Source of the DNA: Streptomyces sp. NBC_00358
GTDB taxonomy: Bacteria > Actinomycetota > Actinomycetes > Streptomycetales > Streptomycetaceae
DNA: 64,000 nt
Assembly: GCF_036099295.1 (NCBI RefSeq)
Contig: NZ_CP107976.1
Coordinates: forward strand, 4,712,001-4,776,000
Direction of reading: 5' to 3'
Part shown: positions 7,021-15,573 of the stretch, one piece after another
Layout: each line of letters opens with the position of its first letter
Position numbering within the stretch: position 1 is the stretch's first letter
Position numbers and translations under genes: made by a program
Notes under the pieces: model-generated
The model's database searches: none
What the model was told of the DNA's origin: nothing
What the model saw: only the letters and a program-made list of their open reading frames with translations

Positions 7021-8631
7021 CTACAGGGTTCGCAGCAGCACCGCCGGCTGCTCCACACAGTCCGCCACGTACCGGAGGAAACCACCCGCCGTACCGCCGT
7101 CGCAGACCCGGTGGTCGAAGGCGAGCGAGAGCTGGACGACCTGGCGCACCGCCAACTCGCCCTGGTGCACCCAGGGCTTGGGGATGATGCGGCCGACGCC
7201 GAGCATGGCCGCCTCGGGGTGGTTGATGATCGGCGTGGAACCGTCGACGCCGAACACCCCGTAGTTGTTCAGAGTGAAGGTGCCGCCCGTGAGGTCCCCG
7301 GGCGTCAGTGTCCCGGTCCGGGCCGCCTCGGTCAGCCGGCCGAACTCCGCGCTCAGCCCCTCGGCGTCCCGTGTGTGCGCGTCCCGTACGACGGGGACGA
7401 CGAGGCCGCGCTCGGTCTGGGCCGCGAAGCCCAGGTGCACCTGGTCGAGCCGGACGATCTCGCGGGCCTCCAGGTCGACCGTCGAGTTGAGCTCGGGGAA
7501 CCGGGCCAGCGCCGCGGTACAGATCCGGGCCAGCAGGGCGAGCAGGGAGATCTTCGGCCCGCCCGCCGCGTTCATCGCCCTGCGTGCCTGCATGAGCTCG
7601 GTCGCGTCGGCGTCCACCCAGCAGGTCGCGTCGGGAATCTCGCGCCGGCTGCGCGAGAGCTTGTCGGCGACGGCACCGCGGACACCCCGGAGCGGGACAC
7701 GGACTCCCTGCGGGCCGGTCCCGCGGGAGACACCGGCCGCACCGGGCACGACCGACGCGATGTCCGCGTACGAGGTCGCCGCAGCCGGAGCGCGGTCGTA
7801 CGAGGATGCCGCGGCGAGCGCGTCGGAGCCGGGACCGGCCGCCGGAACGGGATACGGCTCGGTGGTGACGGACGACCGCAGCCGGCCGGCCGCCGCGGCG
7901 CGCAGCGCGTACTCGACGTCGGCCCGCAGGATCAGCCCTTCGGGACCGGAGCCCTCCAGCTCCCGCAGATCCACGCCGTTCTCCCGGGCGAGCCGTCGCA
8001 CGAGGGGCGAGATGACCGGTACGGGACCGTCACCTCGTCGCGTGGCGACGCCGTTCCGGGTGGTCCGCGCCAGGCCTGCCTCATCCTGCTGCGGGGCGCC
8101 GACGGGCTCGGGGCGACCGGAGTCGGGACCGTCCTGCTCGGGACGGCTGGGCTCGGGACGGCCTTGCTCGGGACGGACTGCCGAGGTGCCCGTGCCCGCC
8201 GGGGACGACGGTGTCCCCGCGGACGGGCCGGCCGTCCGTCGGCCACCGGCCATGACGCCACCGGAGGGGCGCACCCTCCGGCGCCGTGCCGGGGGAGCTC
8301 CCGTGCCGTAACCCACCAGCACGTTCCCGGAGCCCTCGTCGGCCCGGTCGTCCTGGTCGGTCCCGCTGTCCTCGGCCCCGGCCGGGGCGCCGACGGCGAC
8401 GGTCAGCAGCGGCGCCCCCACGGGCAGTTCCGTGCCCTCCTCGCCGAAACGGGCGGTGACCACACCGCCGTAAGGGCAGGGGACCTCCACCATCGCCTTG
8501 GCCGTCTCGACCTCGACGACGAGCTGGTCGACGGCGACGACATCGCCGACCTCCACCAGCCAGCGGACGATCTCCGCCTCGGTGAGTCCCTCCCCGAGGT
8601 CGGGCAGCTTGAACTCCAGCACCTGTGCCAT
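7021..8631 (-). CDS. bkdC: Branched-chain 2-oxoacid dehydrogenase E2 (lipoamide acyltransferase)
   Basis: 536 aa. Three parts are seen: a lipoyl domain at residues about 1-80 with the lipoylated Lys in VETAKAMVEV; an E1/E3-binding peripheral domain near residues 210-250 (VISPLVRRLARENGVDLREL); and the catalytic acyltransferase domain from about 305 to the end with the active-site motif DHRVCDGGTAGGF. A long Gly/Pro/Arg linker joins the first two. The enzyme passes branched acyl groups from lipoamide to CoA, giving isobutyryl-, isovaleryl- and 2-methylbutyryl-CoA, the primers of branched fatty acids in Streptomyces. The ATG at 8631 overlaps the bkdB stop by one base. No E3 gene is nearby; a shared lipoamide dehydrogenase would serve. 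Confidence 0.93.
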   Translation of the reverse strand: MAQVLEFKLPDLGEGLTEAEIVRWLVEVGDVVAVDQLVVEVETAKAMVEVPCPYGGVVTARFGEEGTELPVGAPLLTVAVGAPAGAEDSGTDQDDRADEGSGNVLVGYGTGAPPARRRRVRPSGGVMAGGRRTAGPSAGTPSSPAGTGTSAVRPEQGRPEPSRPEQDGPDSGRPEPVGAPQQDEAGLARTTRNGVATRRGDGPVPVISPLVRRLARENGVDLRELEGSGPEGLILRADVEYALRAAAAGRLRSSVTTEPYPVPAAGPGSDALAAASSYDRAPAAATSYADIASVVPGAAGVSRGTGPQGVRVPLRGVRGAVADKLSRSRREIPDATCWVDADATELMQARRAMNAAGGPKISLLALLARICTAALARFPELNSTVDLEAREIVRLDQVHLGFAAQTERGLVVPVVRDAHTRDAEGLSAEFGRLTEAARTGTLTPGDLTGGTFTLNNYGVFGVDGSTPIINHPEAAMLGVGRIIPKPWVHQGELAVRQVVQLSLAFDHRVCDGGTAGGFLRYVADCVEQPAVLLRTL

Positions 8632-9635
8632 CAGCTCTGCGCCTCCCATTGCAGACGCCCGACGGCGTCCAGGATCCGGTCGACGCCGGGCAGGTGGTGC
8701 CGCTCCAGCATCGGCGGCGGATACGGGATGTCGAACCCGGCGACCCGCAGCACCGGCGCCTCCAGGTGGTGGAAGCAGCGCTCCGTGACGCGGGCCGCGA
8801 TCTCTCCGCCCGGTCCGCCGAACCCGCCCGACTCGTGCACGACGACCGCTCGTCCGGTCCGCCGCACCGACGCCGCGACCGTCTCGTCGTCGAACGGCAC
8901 CAGGGAGCGCAGGTCGACCACTTCGAGGTCCCAGCCCTCGGCCCGCGCCGCCTCGGCGGCTTCGAGGCAGACGGGCACGGACGGCCCGTACGTGATCAGC
9001 GTGGCGCTCCGGCCCGAGCGCCGCACCACCGCGCGGCCTATCGGCTCAACGGCCGGCGGCTCGTCCGGGTTCCAGGAATCCTTCGACCAGTACAGCCTCT
9101 TGGGCTCCAGGAAGACGACGGGGTCGTCGGAGGCGATGGCCTCGCGCAGCAGTCCGTAGGCGTCGGAGACGGTCGCGGGCATGACCACATGGAGGCCCGG
9201 GGTCGCCATGTAGTACGCCTCGGAGGAGTCGCTGTGGTGCTCGACGCCGCCGATGCCCCCGCCGTAGGGGACGCGGATCGTGATGGGCAGCGGCATGGCG
9301 CCCCGCGTGCGGTTGCGCATCTTCGCCACGTGCGAGATCAGTTGCTCGAACGCCGGGTAGGCAAACGCGTCGAACTGCATCTCCACGACCGGCCGCAGAC
9401 CGTACATGGCCATGCCGACCGCCGCGCCGAGGATGCCGGCCTCGGCGAGCGGGGTGTCCGTGCAGCGGTCGTCGCCGAACTCCTTGGCCAGCCCGTCGGT
9501 GACGCGGAAGACGCCGCCGAGGGTGCCGACGTCCTCGCCCATGACGTGGACGGCGGGGTCGGCGGCCATGGCGTCGCGCAGGGCGCGTCCGAGTGCCTGC
9601 GCCATGGTGGCCGGCTTGAGGGCAACGGTCGTCAT
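8631..9635 (-). CDS. bkdB: Branched-chain 2-oxoacid dehydrogenase E1 beta subunit
   Basis: 334 aa, the usual length. It starts MTTVALKPATMAQALGRALRD and shows VHVMGEDVGTLGGVFRVT, the transketolase-like pyrimidine-binding region, then YGGGIGGVEHHSDSSEAYY and the C-terminal domain with GRAVVVHESGGFGGPGGEIA. With the E1 alpha subunit it decarboxylates 2-oxoacids of Val, Leu and Ile using thiamine diphosphate and reductively acylates the E2 lipoyl arm. It overlaps bkdA upstream by four bases (ATGA) and bkdC downstream by one, so stoichiometric coupled translation is expected. Confidence 0.94.
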   Translation of the reverse strand: MTTVALKPATMAQALGRALRDAMAADPAVHVMGEDVGTLGGVFRVTDGLAKEFGDDRCTDTPLAEAGILGAAVGMAMYGLRPVVEMQFDAFAYPAFEQLISHVAKMRNRTRGAMPLPITIRVPYGGGIGGVEHHSDSSEAYYMATPGLHVVMPATVSDAYGLLREAIASDDPVVFLEPKRLYWSKDSWNPDEPPAVEPIGRAVVRRSGRSATLITYGPSVPVCLEAAEAARAEGWDLEVVDLRSLVPFDDETVAASVRRTGRAVVVHESGGFGGPGGEIAARVTERCFHHLEAPVLRVAGFDIPYPPPMLERHHLPGVDRILDAVGRLQWEAQS

Positions 9636-10801
9636 CGCCCGGCTCCTTCCGGGCCGTGCGGGCCCGCTCCGAGCGAGCCGTCCGCCTCGGCGTCCAGCTC
9701 CGCTCTCAACTGGCTCTCCTGCTCAAGCAGTTGAGGAGTGGGTCGGGCATATACATGGGCGAACAGATCCATGGGGTCGAGCACCGGGTCCTGGTTCATG
9801 CGCTCGCGCAGGTCCGCGGCCATCGCCTCGGCGTCGTCGCGCACCGCCTGAAGGGCGGCCTCGTCGAGCAGACCGCGCTCGGTCAGCTCGCGCTCCACCA
9901 GCGTGACGGGGTCGTGCCCGCGCCAGGTCTCGACCTCGGAGTCGCCGCGGTAGCGGGTGGCGTCGTCGGCGTTGGTGTGGGCGTCGATGCGGTAGGTCAC
10001 GGCCTCGACGAGGGTGGGACCGCCGCCCGCGCGCGCGTGGGCGATGGCCTCGCTCAGAACCTGGTGCACGGCGACCGCGTCGTTCCCGTCGACCAGGCGG
10101 CCCGGCATCCCGTAACCGACGGCCTTGTGGGCCAGTGACGGGGCGGCGGTCTGCTTGGCGAGCGGGACGGAGATGGCGAATCCGTTGTTCTGTACGAGGA
10201 AGACGACCGGCGCCCGCCACACGGCGGCGAAGTTCAGCGCTTCGTGGAAGTCGCCCTCACTGGTGCCGCCGTCGCCGACCAGGGCGAGCGCGACCACGTC
10301 GTCGCCCTTGAGGCGGGCGGCGTGCGCGAGGCCCACGGCATGCGGGAGCTGGGTCGCGAGGGGGGTGCTCAGGGGCGCGACGCGGTGCTCGTGCGGGTCG
10401 TAGCCGGTGTGCCAGTCGCCGCGCAGAAGAGTGAGTGCCTGGACGGGGTCGAGACCCCGGGCGACGGCGGCGAGGGTGTCCCGGTAGCTGGGGAAGAGCC
10501 AGTCGCGCTCCTCCAGTACGAGCGCGGCGGCGACCTCGCAGGCCTCCTGCCCCGTGCTGGACGGGTAAACGGCGAGACGGCCCTGCTTGGTGAGGGCGGT
10601 GGCCTGGACGTTGTAGCGGCGGCCACGCACCAGCTCCGTGTGCAGACGGCGCAGCAGGGCCGGATCGACCTGCGCGGCCGCGTCGGTGCCGAGCACGCGG
10701 TGGGGCAGCGCGTCGGGCAGCAGCGGCGCGGGGTCGGTGCGGGGCTGCCAGGCGGGCGGCGGCGTGGGCCGGTAGGCCCCTCGCTGCTCCATGACCGTCA
10801 T
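9632..10801 (-). CDS. bkdA: Branched-chain 2-oxoacid dehydrogenase E1 alpha subunit
   Basis: 389 aa. The thiamine diphosphate/Mg motif reads GDGGTSEGDFHEALNFAAVW followed by VVFLVQNNGFAISVP. The substrate region contains YPSSTGQEACEVAAAL and DWLFPSYRDT. The ATG at 10801 is preceded by a strong GAGGAGGTG with good spacing, preferred over an earlier GTG at 10858. It is the first gene of bkdABC and is divergent from the Lrp-type regulator. The upstream region carries an ACCGATTGTTCGGT element (10861-10874) and an inverted repeat (10905-10934), both possible control sites. Confidence 0.94.
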   Translation of the reverse strand: MTVMEQRGAYRPTPPPAWQPRTDPAPLLPDALPHRVLGTDAAAQVDPALLRRLHTELVRGRRYNVQATALTKQGRLAVYPSSTGQEACEVAAALVLEERDWLFPSYRDTLAAVARGLDPVQALTLLRGDWHTGYDPHEHRVAPLSTPLATQLPHAVGLAHAARLKGDDVVALALVGDGGTSEGDFHEALNFAAVWRAPVVFLVQNNGFAISVPLAKQTAAPSLAHKAVGYGMPGRLVDGNDAVAVHQVLSEAIAHARAGGGPTLVEAVTYRIDAHTNADDATRYRGDSEVETWRGHDPVTLVERELTERGLLDEAALQAVRDDAEAMAADLRERMNQDPVLDPMDLFAHVYARPTPQLLEQESQLRAELDAEADGSLGAGPHGPEGAGR

Positions 10802-10860
10802 GACGGCACCTCCTCGTGGGAGCGGCTTCAGACGCGTCACGGGTGTGACGCGCCTCACCT

Positions 10861-10874
10861 ACCGATTGTTCGGT
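10861..10874. promoter_or_regulatory. ACCGN6CGGT palindrome upstream of bkdA
   Basis: ACCGATTGTTCGGT differs at one position from the ACCGNNCGNNCGGT pattern found before paaA and paaN. It lies 60 bases before the bkdA start. It could bind the TetR protein encoded at 11593-12180, but direct data are lacking. Confidence 0.5.
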
Positions 10875-10904
10875 CGTCGGCACATTTTGGCTACAGGCGC
10901 CGCC

Positions 10905-10934
10905 AGGCTGTGGACAAACGGTTCTCCACAGCCT
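10905..10934. promoter_or_regulatory. Perfect 10-bp inverted repeat with embedded DnaA box in the bkdA-bkdR spacer
   Basis: AGGCTGTGGA and its exact complement TCCACAGCCT are separated by ten bases, a spacing that fits a dimer touching one DNA face. The left arm contains TGTGGACAA (10909-10917), the complement of the Streptomyces DnaA box TTGTCCACA. It could be the BkdR operator, a DnaA site, or both. Confidence 0.5.
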
Positions 10935-10975
10935 GAGATGGATGCAGTACGTCCATGGTAGGGAGGCGGGGGGAC

Positions 10976-11476
10976 ATGGCACCTGAACAAATGGCCGAGC
11001 CGCCGGAGGCCGGACCCGTCGCGCCGCCCGCCCGTCCGCTCGACGCGATCGACCAGGACATCCTTCACATGCTCCAGGCGGACGGCCGCGCCTCCATACG
11101 TTCCGTGGCCGAACGGGTCCATGTGTCGCGGGCCAACGCCTACGCGCGGATCAACCGCCTCATCGAGGACGGCGTGATCCGCGGCTTCGGGGCACGCGTC
11201 GACCACGAACGCGCAGGGCAGGGCACATCGGCGTACATCACCCTCAAGATCGTGCAGAACTCCTGGCGCACGGTGCGGGAGCGGCTGAGGGTGCTCCCCG
11301 GGGCCTCGCACATCGCCCTGGTGGGCGGTGACTTCGACGTGCTCCTCCTGGTGCACACGCCGGACAACCGGGCGCTGCGCGAACTGGTCCTCACCCGCCT
11401 CCAGTCCATCCCGGAGGTGCTCAGCAGCCGGACGCTGCTCGTCTTCGAGGAGGAGGACCTGGAGCCGGAGGGCTGA
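10976..11476 (+). CDS. bkdR: Lrp/AsnC family regulator of the bkd operon
   Basis: 166 aa from the ATG at 10976, which has GGGGGGAC just upstream; an in-frame ATG at 10955 is possible. The N-terminal half is an AsnC-type winged HTH: LDAIDQDILHMLQADGRASI, then VAERVHVSRANAYARINRL and DGVIRGFGARVD. The C-terminal RAM ligand-binding domain follows (ALVGGDFDVLLLVHTPD). Lrp-type proteins sense amino acids. Divergent placement next to bkdABC matches the known BkdR arrangement, in which the regulator responds to branched-chain amino acids. It converges with the TetR gene downstream. Confidence 0.9.
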   Translation: MAPEQMAEPPEAGPVAPPARPLDAIDQDILHMLQADGRASIRSVAERVHVSRANAYARINRLIEDGVIRGFGARVDHERAGQGTSAYITLKIVQNSWRTVRERLRVLPGASHIALVGGDFDVLLLVHTPDNRALRELVLTRLQSIPEVLSSRTLLVFEEEDLEPEG

Positions 11477-11540
11477 AACGCCGGGCGCCGGCGCCTCACG
11501 GCCCGCGCGACCCCGGCCCCTGCCCACTGCCTGTCGGCGG

Positions 11541-11608
11541 GCCTCACGGCTCCTGGCGGAGCGCGGCACCGCGGGGCCCGTGTGGTGCCTCACTACTCCT
11601 GGCGGAGC
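11541..11608. repeat. Duplicated 22-bp tail of the tetR gene
   Basis: 11541-11562 and 11587-11608 agree at 20 of 22 bases. The second copy is the 3' end of the TetR gene (codons for the final GLRQE and the stop). In the first copy the stop triplet is changed. A partial third match begins near 11494. Confidence 0.55.
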
Positions 11609-12180
11609 CCTCCGAAGACCAGCACCACCACGGCGTCGGCCACTTCGCGCGCGCCCATGCCCCGCGCGTCGGGGCGGTACCACTCCACGAGTGAGTTGAT
11701 CATTCCGAAGACCAGCCGGGTGGCGAGCCGGACCTCCACGTCGCCGCGCACGTCCCCGTCCGCGGCCGCGGCCTTCAGGAGTTCGGCGACCCGGTGGTCG
11801 AAGTCGCGGCGCCGCTCCAGCGCCCACCGCTCGGTGCCCGTGTTGCCGCGCACCCTGAGCAGCAGCGTCACGTAGGGCAGCTCCGAGGTGAGCACCTCGA
11901 CCATGCGCCGTACGACGTACTCCAGGCGCTCCACGGCGCGCCCCACGCGCGCGTGCTCCTCGTCGAGGATCTCGAAGAGGCCGTCCAGCGCCCGGCTCAC
12001 CGCGCGCCGCAGCAGCTCCTCCTTGCCCGCGACGTGGTGGTAGATCGACGACTTGGAGATGCCGGCCGCCTTGGAGAGGTGCTCCATGGAGGTGCCGTCG
12101 TAGCCGCGTTCGTTGAAGACCTGGACGGCGACGGAGAGCAGCGTCTCGGGGGTGTACGTGTCCCGCTTGGCGGTGGTCAC
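11593..12180 (-). CDS. TetR family repressor, probable phenylacetate regulator
   Basis: 195 aa. The HTH is typical: TPETLLSVAVQVFNERGYDG, TSMEHLSKAAGISKSSIYHH, VAGKEELLRRAV. The C-terminal ligand domain is helical and ends VVVLVFGGLRQE. The GTG at 12180 overlaps the stop of the upstream paaH gene by four bases, so it is the second gene of that operon and is autoregulated if the operator at 13748-13761 is its site. PaaR proteins of the TetR family repress phenylacetate genes in other bacteria and are released by phenylacetyl-CoA. That role here is inferred from the operon and the shared operator. Confidence 0.85.
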   Translation of the reverse strand: MTTAKRDTYTPETLLSVAVQVFNERGYDGTSMEHLSKAAGISKSSIYHHVAGKEELLRRAVSRALDGLFEILDEEHARVGRAVERLEYVVRRMVEVLTSELPYVTLLLRVRGNTGTERWALERRRDFDHRVAELLKAAAADGDVRGDVEVRLATRLVFGMINSLVEWYRPDARGMGAREVADAVVVLVFGGLRQE

Positions 12181-13691
12181 TGGGTGCCCTCCCGCTTCTC
12201 GTTGGCGTACGCGTGGCGGTAGAGCGCCAGGGACGGGGCGTAGCGCCCGGAAGGATCGCGGACGTGCAGTTCGTCCAGGACGTCGTACGACCAGTTCGTG
12301 CCGAGCCTGCGGCTCCACTCGAAGGGGCCCAGCGGGTAATTGACACCGAGGCGCATCGCGGTGTCGATGTCCTCCTCGGTGGCCACGCCCTTGGCGACCG
12401 CGTCGTGCGCGAGGTCGACTATCCGGGCCACCGTGCGGGCGACGATCATGCCGGGGCAGTCCCCGATGACACTGACGTCCTTGCCCAGCGCCTGGAAGAG
12501 GCCGATGGCCTCGGAGAGCGTCTGGGGAGCGGTGTCCTGGGACGCCGACAGGGCGATCCGGGTGGCCTTGCGGTAGTCGAGGGCGAGGTCGAAGTAGACG
12601 ACGTCGCGGAACTCGACCGAGGTCTGGCCGTCGGCGAGGACCAGTTGGCCGCCGCTCGGCAGGACCAGGCGGGTGCCGTGGTCCTCCTCGTCCTCCCGGA
12701 CCTGGATGCCCGCTTCGCGGATCAGGCCGAGGACATCGGCGGCGGGGCCCAGGTCGCCCTCGGCGACGACGTAGGCGGGCGGCTGCGCCTTCTCCGCGGT
12801 GTGCGGCTCGGACCGCTCGGCGTCGTCCCCGTAGTCGTACCAGCCGTGTCCGGTCTTGCGGCCCAGGCGGCCCGACTCGACGAGCCGTCGCTGGGCGAGG
12901 GAGGGCGTGAACCGCACGTCCTGGAAGAAGGACTGCCACACGGAGTGCGTGACGGACTCGTTGACGTCCTGCCCGATCAGGTCGGTGAGCTCGAAGGCGC
13001 CCATCCGGAACCCGCCGGACTCGCGCAGGACCGCGTCGATGGTGGCGGGGTCGGCGGCCTGGGACTCGTGGACCGCGAAGGCCTCCGCGTAGAAGGGCCG
13101 CGCGATGCGGTTGACGATGAAGCCGGGTGTGTCCGCGCAGGCGACGGGCGTCTTCCCCCAGGCGCGGGCCGTCTCGTACGCGCGCGTGGCCGAGGTGACG
13201 TCGGTCGCGAACCCGGAGACGACCTCCACCAGGGGCAGCAGGGGCGCCGGGTTGAAGAAGTGCAGTCCGACCAGGCGGCCCGGGTTGCGCAGCGCGCCGC
13301 CGATGGCCGTGACGGACAGCGAGGAGGTGTTGGTGGCGAGCAGGCAGTCGTCCCCGACGATGTCTTCGAGGTCACTGAACAGCCGCTGCTTGGCGTCGAG
13401 CTGTTCGAGCACCGCCTCGACGACGAGCACGCAGTCCGCGAGGTCGGTGAGGCTCTCGGCCGGTTGGAGCCGGGCCCGCGCGGCGTCCCGGTCGGCGCCG
13501 GTGAGCCGGTCCTTCGCGACGAGCCGGTCGAGACGGGCGCCGATCGCTTCGGCGGCCGCCGCGGCACGCCCGGGAGCCATGTCGTAGAGCCGCACGGGGT
13601 GGCCCGCCACCAGCGCGACCTGGGCGATGCCCTGGCCCATGGTGCCGGTGCCGACGACTGCCACGGGGCTGCTGAGGTCGAGTGCTGTCAT
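12177..13691 (-). CDS. paaH: 3-hydroxyacyl-CoA dehydrogenase (PaaH/3-hydroxyadipyl-CoA type)
   Basis: 504 aa, the length of the fused PaaH/PaaC subfamily rather than the 280-residue single-domain form. The Rossmann domain starts VAVVGTGTMGQGIAQVALVAGHPVRLYD, followed by the catalytic region LVGLHFFNPAPLLPLVEVV and TPGFIVNRIARPFYAEAF. Two C-terminal 3HCDH helical domains follow, the second with GVNYPLGPFEWSRRLG. It oxidises 3-hydroxyadipyl-CoA to 3-oxoadipyl-CoA with NAD in the lower phenylacetate pathway. It is divergent from paaN and coupled to the TetR gene. Confidence 0.88.
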   Translation of the reverse strand: MTALDLSSPVAVVGTGTMGQGIAQVALVAGHPVRLYDMAPGRAAAAAEAIGARLDRLVAKDRLTGADRDAARARLQPAESLTDLADCVLVVEAVLEQLDAKQRLFSDLEDIVGDDCLLATNTSSLSVTAIGGALRNPGRLVGLHFFNPAPLLPLVEVVSGFATDVTSATRAYETARAWGKTPVACADTPGFIVNRIARPFYAEAFAVHESQAADPATIDAVLRESGGFRMGAFELTDLIGQDVNESVTHSVWQSFFQDVRFTPSLAQRRLVESGRLGRKTGHGWYDYGDDAERSEPHTAEKAQPPAYVVAEGDLGPAADVLGLIREAGIQVREDEEDHGTRLVLPSGGQLVLADGQTSVEFRDVVYFDLALDYRKATRIALSASQDTAPQTLSEAIGLFQALGKDVSVIGDCPGMIVARTVARIVDLAHDAVAKGVATEEDIDTAMRLGVNYPLGPFEWSRRLGTNWSYDVLDELHVRDPSGRYAPSLALYRHAYANEKREGTQ

Positions 13692-13747
13692 GTGCGCGAT
13701 CCTCCCGCACGCCGTTTTCCACAGATGCGGCGGACCCCCTTGTCCCG

Positions 13748-13761
13748 ACCGATCGTTCGGT
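13748..13761. promoter_or_regulatory. Probable PaaR-type operator between paaH and paaN
   Basis: ACCGATCGTTCGGT fits ACCGNNCGNNCGGT exactly. It lies in the divergent spacer, 57 bases before paaH and 79 before paaN, where one site could control both promoters. The same pattern occurs before paaA (18851-18864). Confidence 0.72.
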
Positions 13762-13839
13762 TACTCTAACCCTGACTGTCCATTCCTGCCCAGCTCGCGA
13801 GCTCGACGAGGAGCTCTAGAGACGAGGAGTTGGTCCTTG

Positions 13840-15555
13840 ATGGCCGCCGAACCCACCGCGCACCAGCTGATCGCCCAGCACCGCCCCACGCTCGATCAGG
13901 CACTGGAAGCGATCCGCACGCGCGCGTATTGGTCCCCGCACCCCGAGCATCCCAAGGCGTACGGCGAGCACGGCAGCCTCGGCATGGCCGAGGGCAAGGC
14001 GGCCTTCGACGCCCTCCTGGGCACGCGCCTCGACCTGGGTCAGCCCGGCACGGACGACTGGGTCGGCGGCGAGGTGTCGCCGTACGGCATCGAGCTGGGC
14101 GTCACGTACCCGCACGCGGACATCGACACCCTGCTGCCCGCCATGCGCGCGGGGCAGCGCGCATGGCGCGACGCGGGCGCGGAGATCCGCGCCGTGGTCT
14201 GCCTGGAGATCCTGAAGCGGATCAGCGACCGCACGCACGAGTTCGCGCACGCGGTCATGCACACCAGCGGCCAGGCCTTCATGATGGCGTTCCAGGCGGG
14301 CGGCCCGCACGCGCAGGACCGCGGCCTGGAAGCGGTGGCGTACGCGTACGTGGAGCAGGTCCGCACCCCCGACACCGCGGAGTGGAGCAAGCCCCAGGGC
14401 AAGCGCGACCCGCTCGCGCTGACCAAGCAGTTCACGCCCGTCCCGCGCGGCATCGCGCTGATGATCGGCTGCAACACCTTCCCGACGTGGAACGGCTATC
14501 CGGGCCTGTTCGCCTCCCTGGCCACAGGCAACGCGGTCCTGGTGAAGCCCCACCCGCGCGCGGTGTTCCCGCTCGCGCTGACCGTGCAGGTCGCGCGCGA
14601 GGTGCTCACCGAGGCCGGCTTCGACCCGAACCTGGTGGCGCTGGCCGCCGAGCGTCCCGGCGAGGGCATCGCGAAGACGCTGGCCACCCGCCCCGAGATC
14701 CGGATCATCGACTACACCGGCTCCACCGCCTTCGGCGACTGGCTGGAGACCAACGCCCGCCAGGCGCAGGTCTACACGGAGAAGGCCGGCGTCAACACGG
14801 TGATCGTGGAGTCGACCGACGACTACAAGGGGATGCTGTCCAACCTGGCGTTCTCCCTGTCGCTGTACAGCGGCCAGATGTGCACCACCCCGCAGAACCT
14901 GCTGATCCCCCGCGACGGCATCCGTACGGACGAGGGCGAGAAGTCCTACGACGAGGTGGTCGCCGACCTCGCCAAGTCGGTCGGCGGACTCCTCGGCGAC
15001 GACGCCCGGGCGAACGCGCTGCTCGGTGCCATCGTGAACCCGGACGTGAAGGCCCGTCTGGAGGCCGCCGCCGGACTCGGCGAAGTCGCCCTGCCCTCGC
15101 GGCAGATCGACAACCCTGAGTTCCCGGGCGCCGTCGTGCGCTCGCCCGTCATCGTGAAGCTCGACGGCGCGCGCAAGTCCTGGGAGACCGCCGAGGGCGC
15201 CGACGAGGAGGCCGCCTACATGAGCGAGTGCTTCGGGCCGGTCTCCTTCGCCGTCGCGGTCGACTCGGCGGCGGACGCCGTGGAGCTGCTGCGGCGCACC
15301 GTCCGGGACAAGGGCGCGATGACCGTCGGCGCGTACACCACCGACGAGGCGTTCGAGAGCGAGGTGCGGGAGGCCTGCCTGGAGGAGTGCGCCCAGCTCT
15401 CCCTGAACCTCACGGGCGGGGTCTACGTCAACCAGACGGCCGCGTTCTCGGACTTCCACGGCTCGGGCGGCAACGGCGCGGCCAACGCGGCTCTGTGTGA
15501 CGGAGCGTTCGTGGCGAACCGCTTCCGGGTGATCGAGATCCGCCGGGAGGCGTGA
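13840..15555 (+). CDS. paaN: Phenylacetic acid degradation protein PaaN (aldehyde dehydrogenase fold)
   Basis: 571 aa. It shows the PaaN N-terminal block LIAQHRPTLDQALEAIRTR and RAYWSPHPEHPKAYGE, a mid region MIGCNTFPTWNGYPGLFAS, and the catalytic part with LYSGQMCTTPQNLLIPRDG, whose Cys is the expected nucleophile. Members oxidise the ring-opened semialdehyde in the phenylacetyl-CoA pathway. The fused ECH hydratase domain of E. coli PaaZ is absent, as usual in actinobacteria. The ATG at 13840 follows GAGGAG with a spacing of about 10 bases. It is divergent from paaH and separated from paaABCDE by an operon on the other strand. Confidence 0.9.
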   Translation: MAAEPTAHQLIAQHRPTLDQALEAIRTRAYWSPHPEHPKAYGEHGSLGMAEGKAAFDALLGTRLDLGQPGTDDWVGGEVSPYGIELGVTYPHADIDTLLPAMRAGQRAWRDAGAEIRAVVCLEILKRISDRTHEFAHAVMHTSGQAFMMAFQAGGPHAQDRGLEAVAYAYVEQVRTPDTAEWSKPQGKRDPLALTKQFTPVPRGIALMIGCNTFPTWNGYPGLFASLATGNAVLVKPHPRAVFPLALTVQVAREVLTEAGFDPNLVALAAERPGEGIAKTLATRPEIRIIDYTGSTAFGDWLETNARQAQVYTEKAGVNTVIVESTDDYKGMLSNLAFSLSLYSGQMCTTPQNLLIPRDGIRTDEGEKSYDEVVADLAKSVGGLLGDDARANALLGAIVNPDVKARLEAAAGLGEVALPSRQIDNPEFPGAVVRSPVIVKLDGARKSWETAEGADEEAAYMSECFGPVSFAVAVDSAADAVELLRRTVRDKGAMTVGAYTTDEAFESEVREACLEECAQLSLNLTGGVYVNQTAAFSDFHGSGGNGAANAALCDGAFVANRFRVIEIRREA

Positions 15556-15573
15556 GACCGGGGGCGTGAGCCC

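Noticed and set aside
12213..13769. A 518-codon plus-strand frame opposite paaH
   Set aside because: Composition is that of an antisense shadow; paaH has full domain support.
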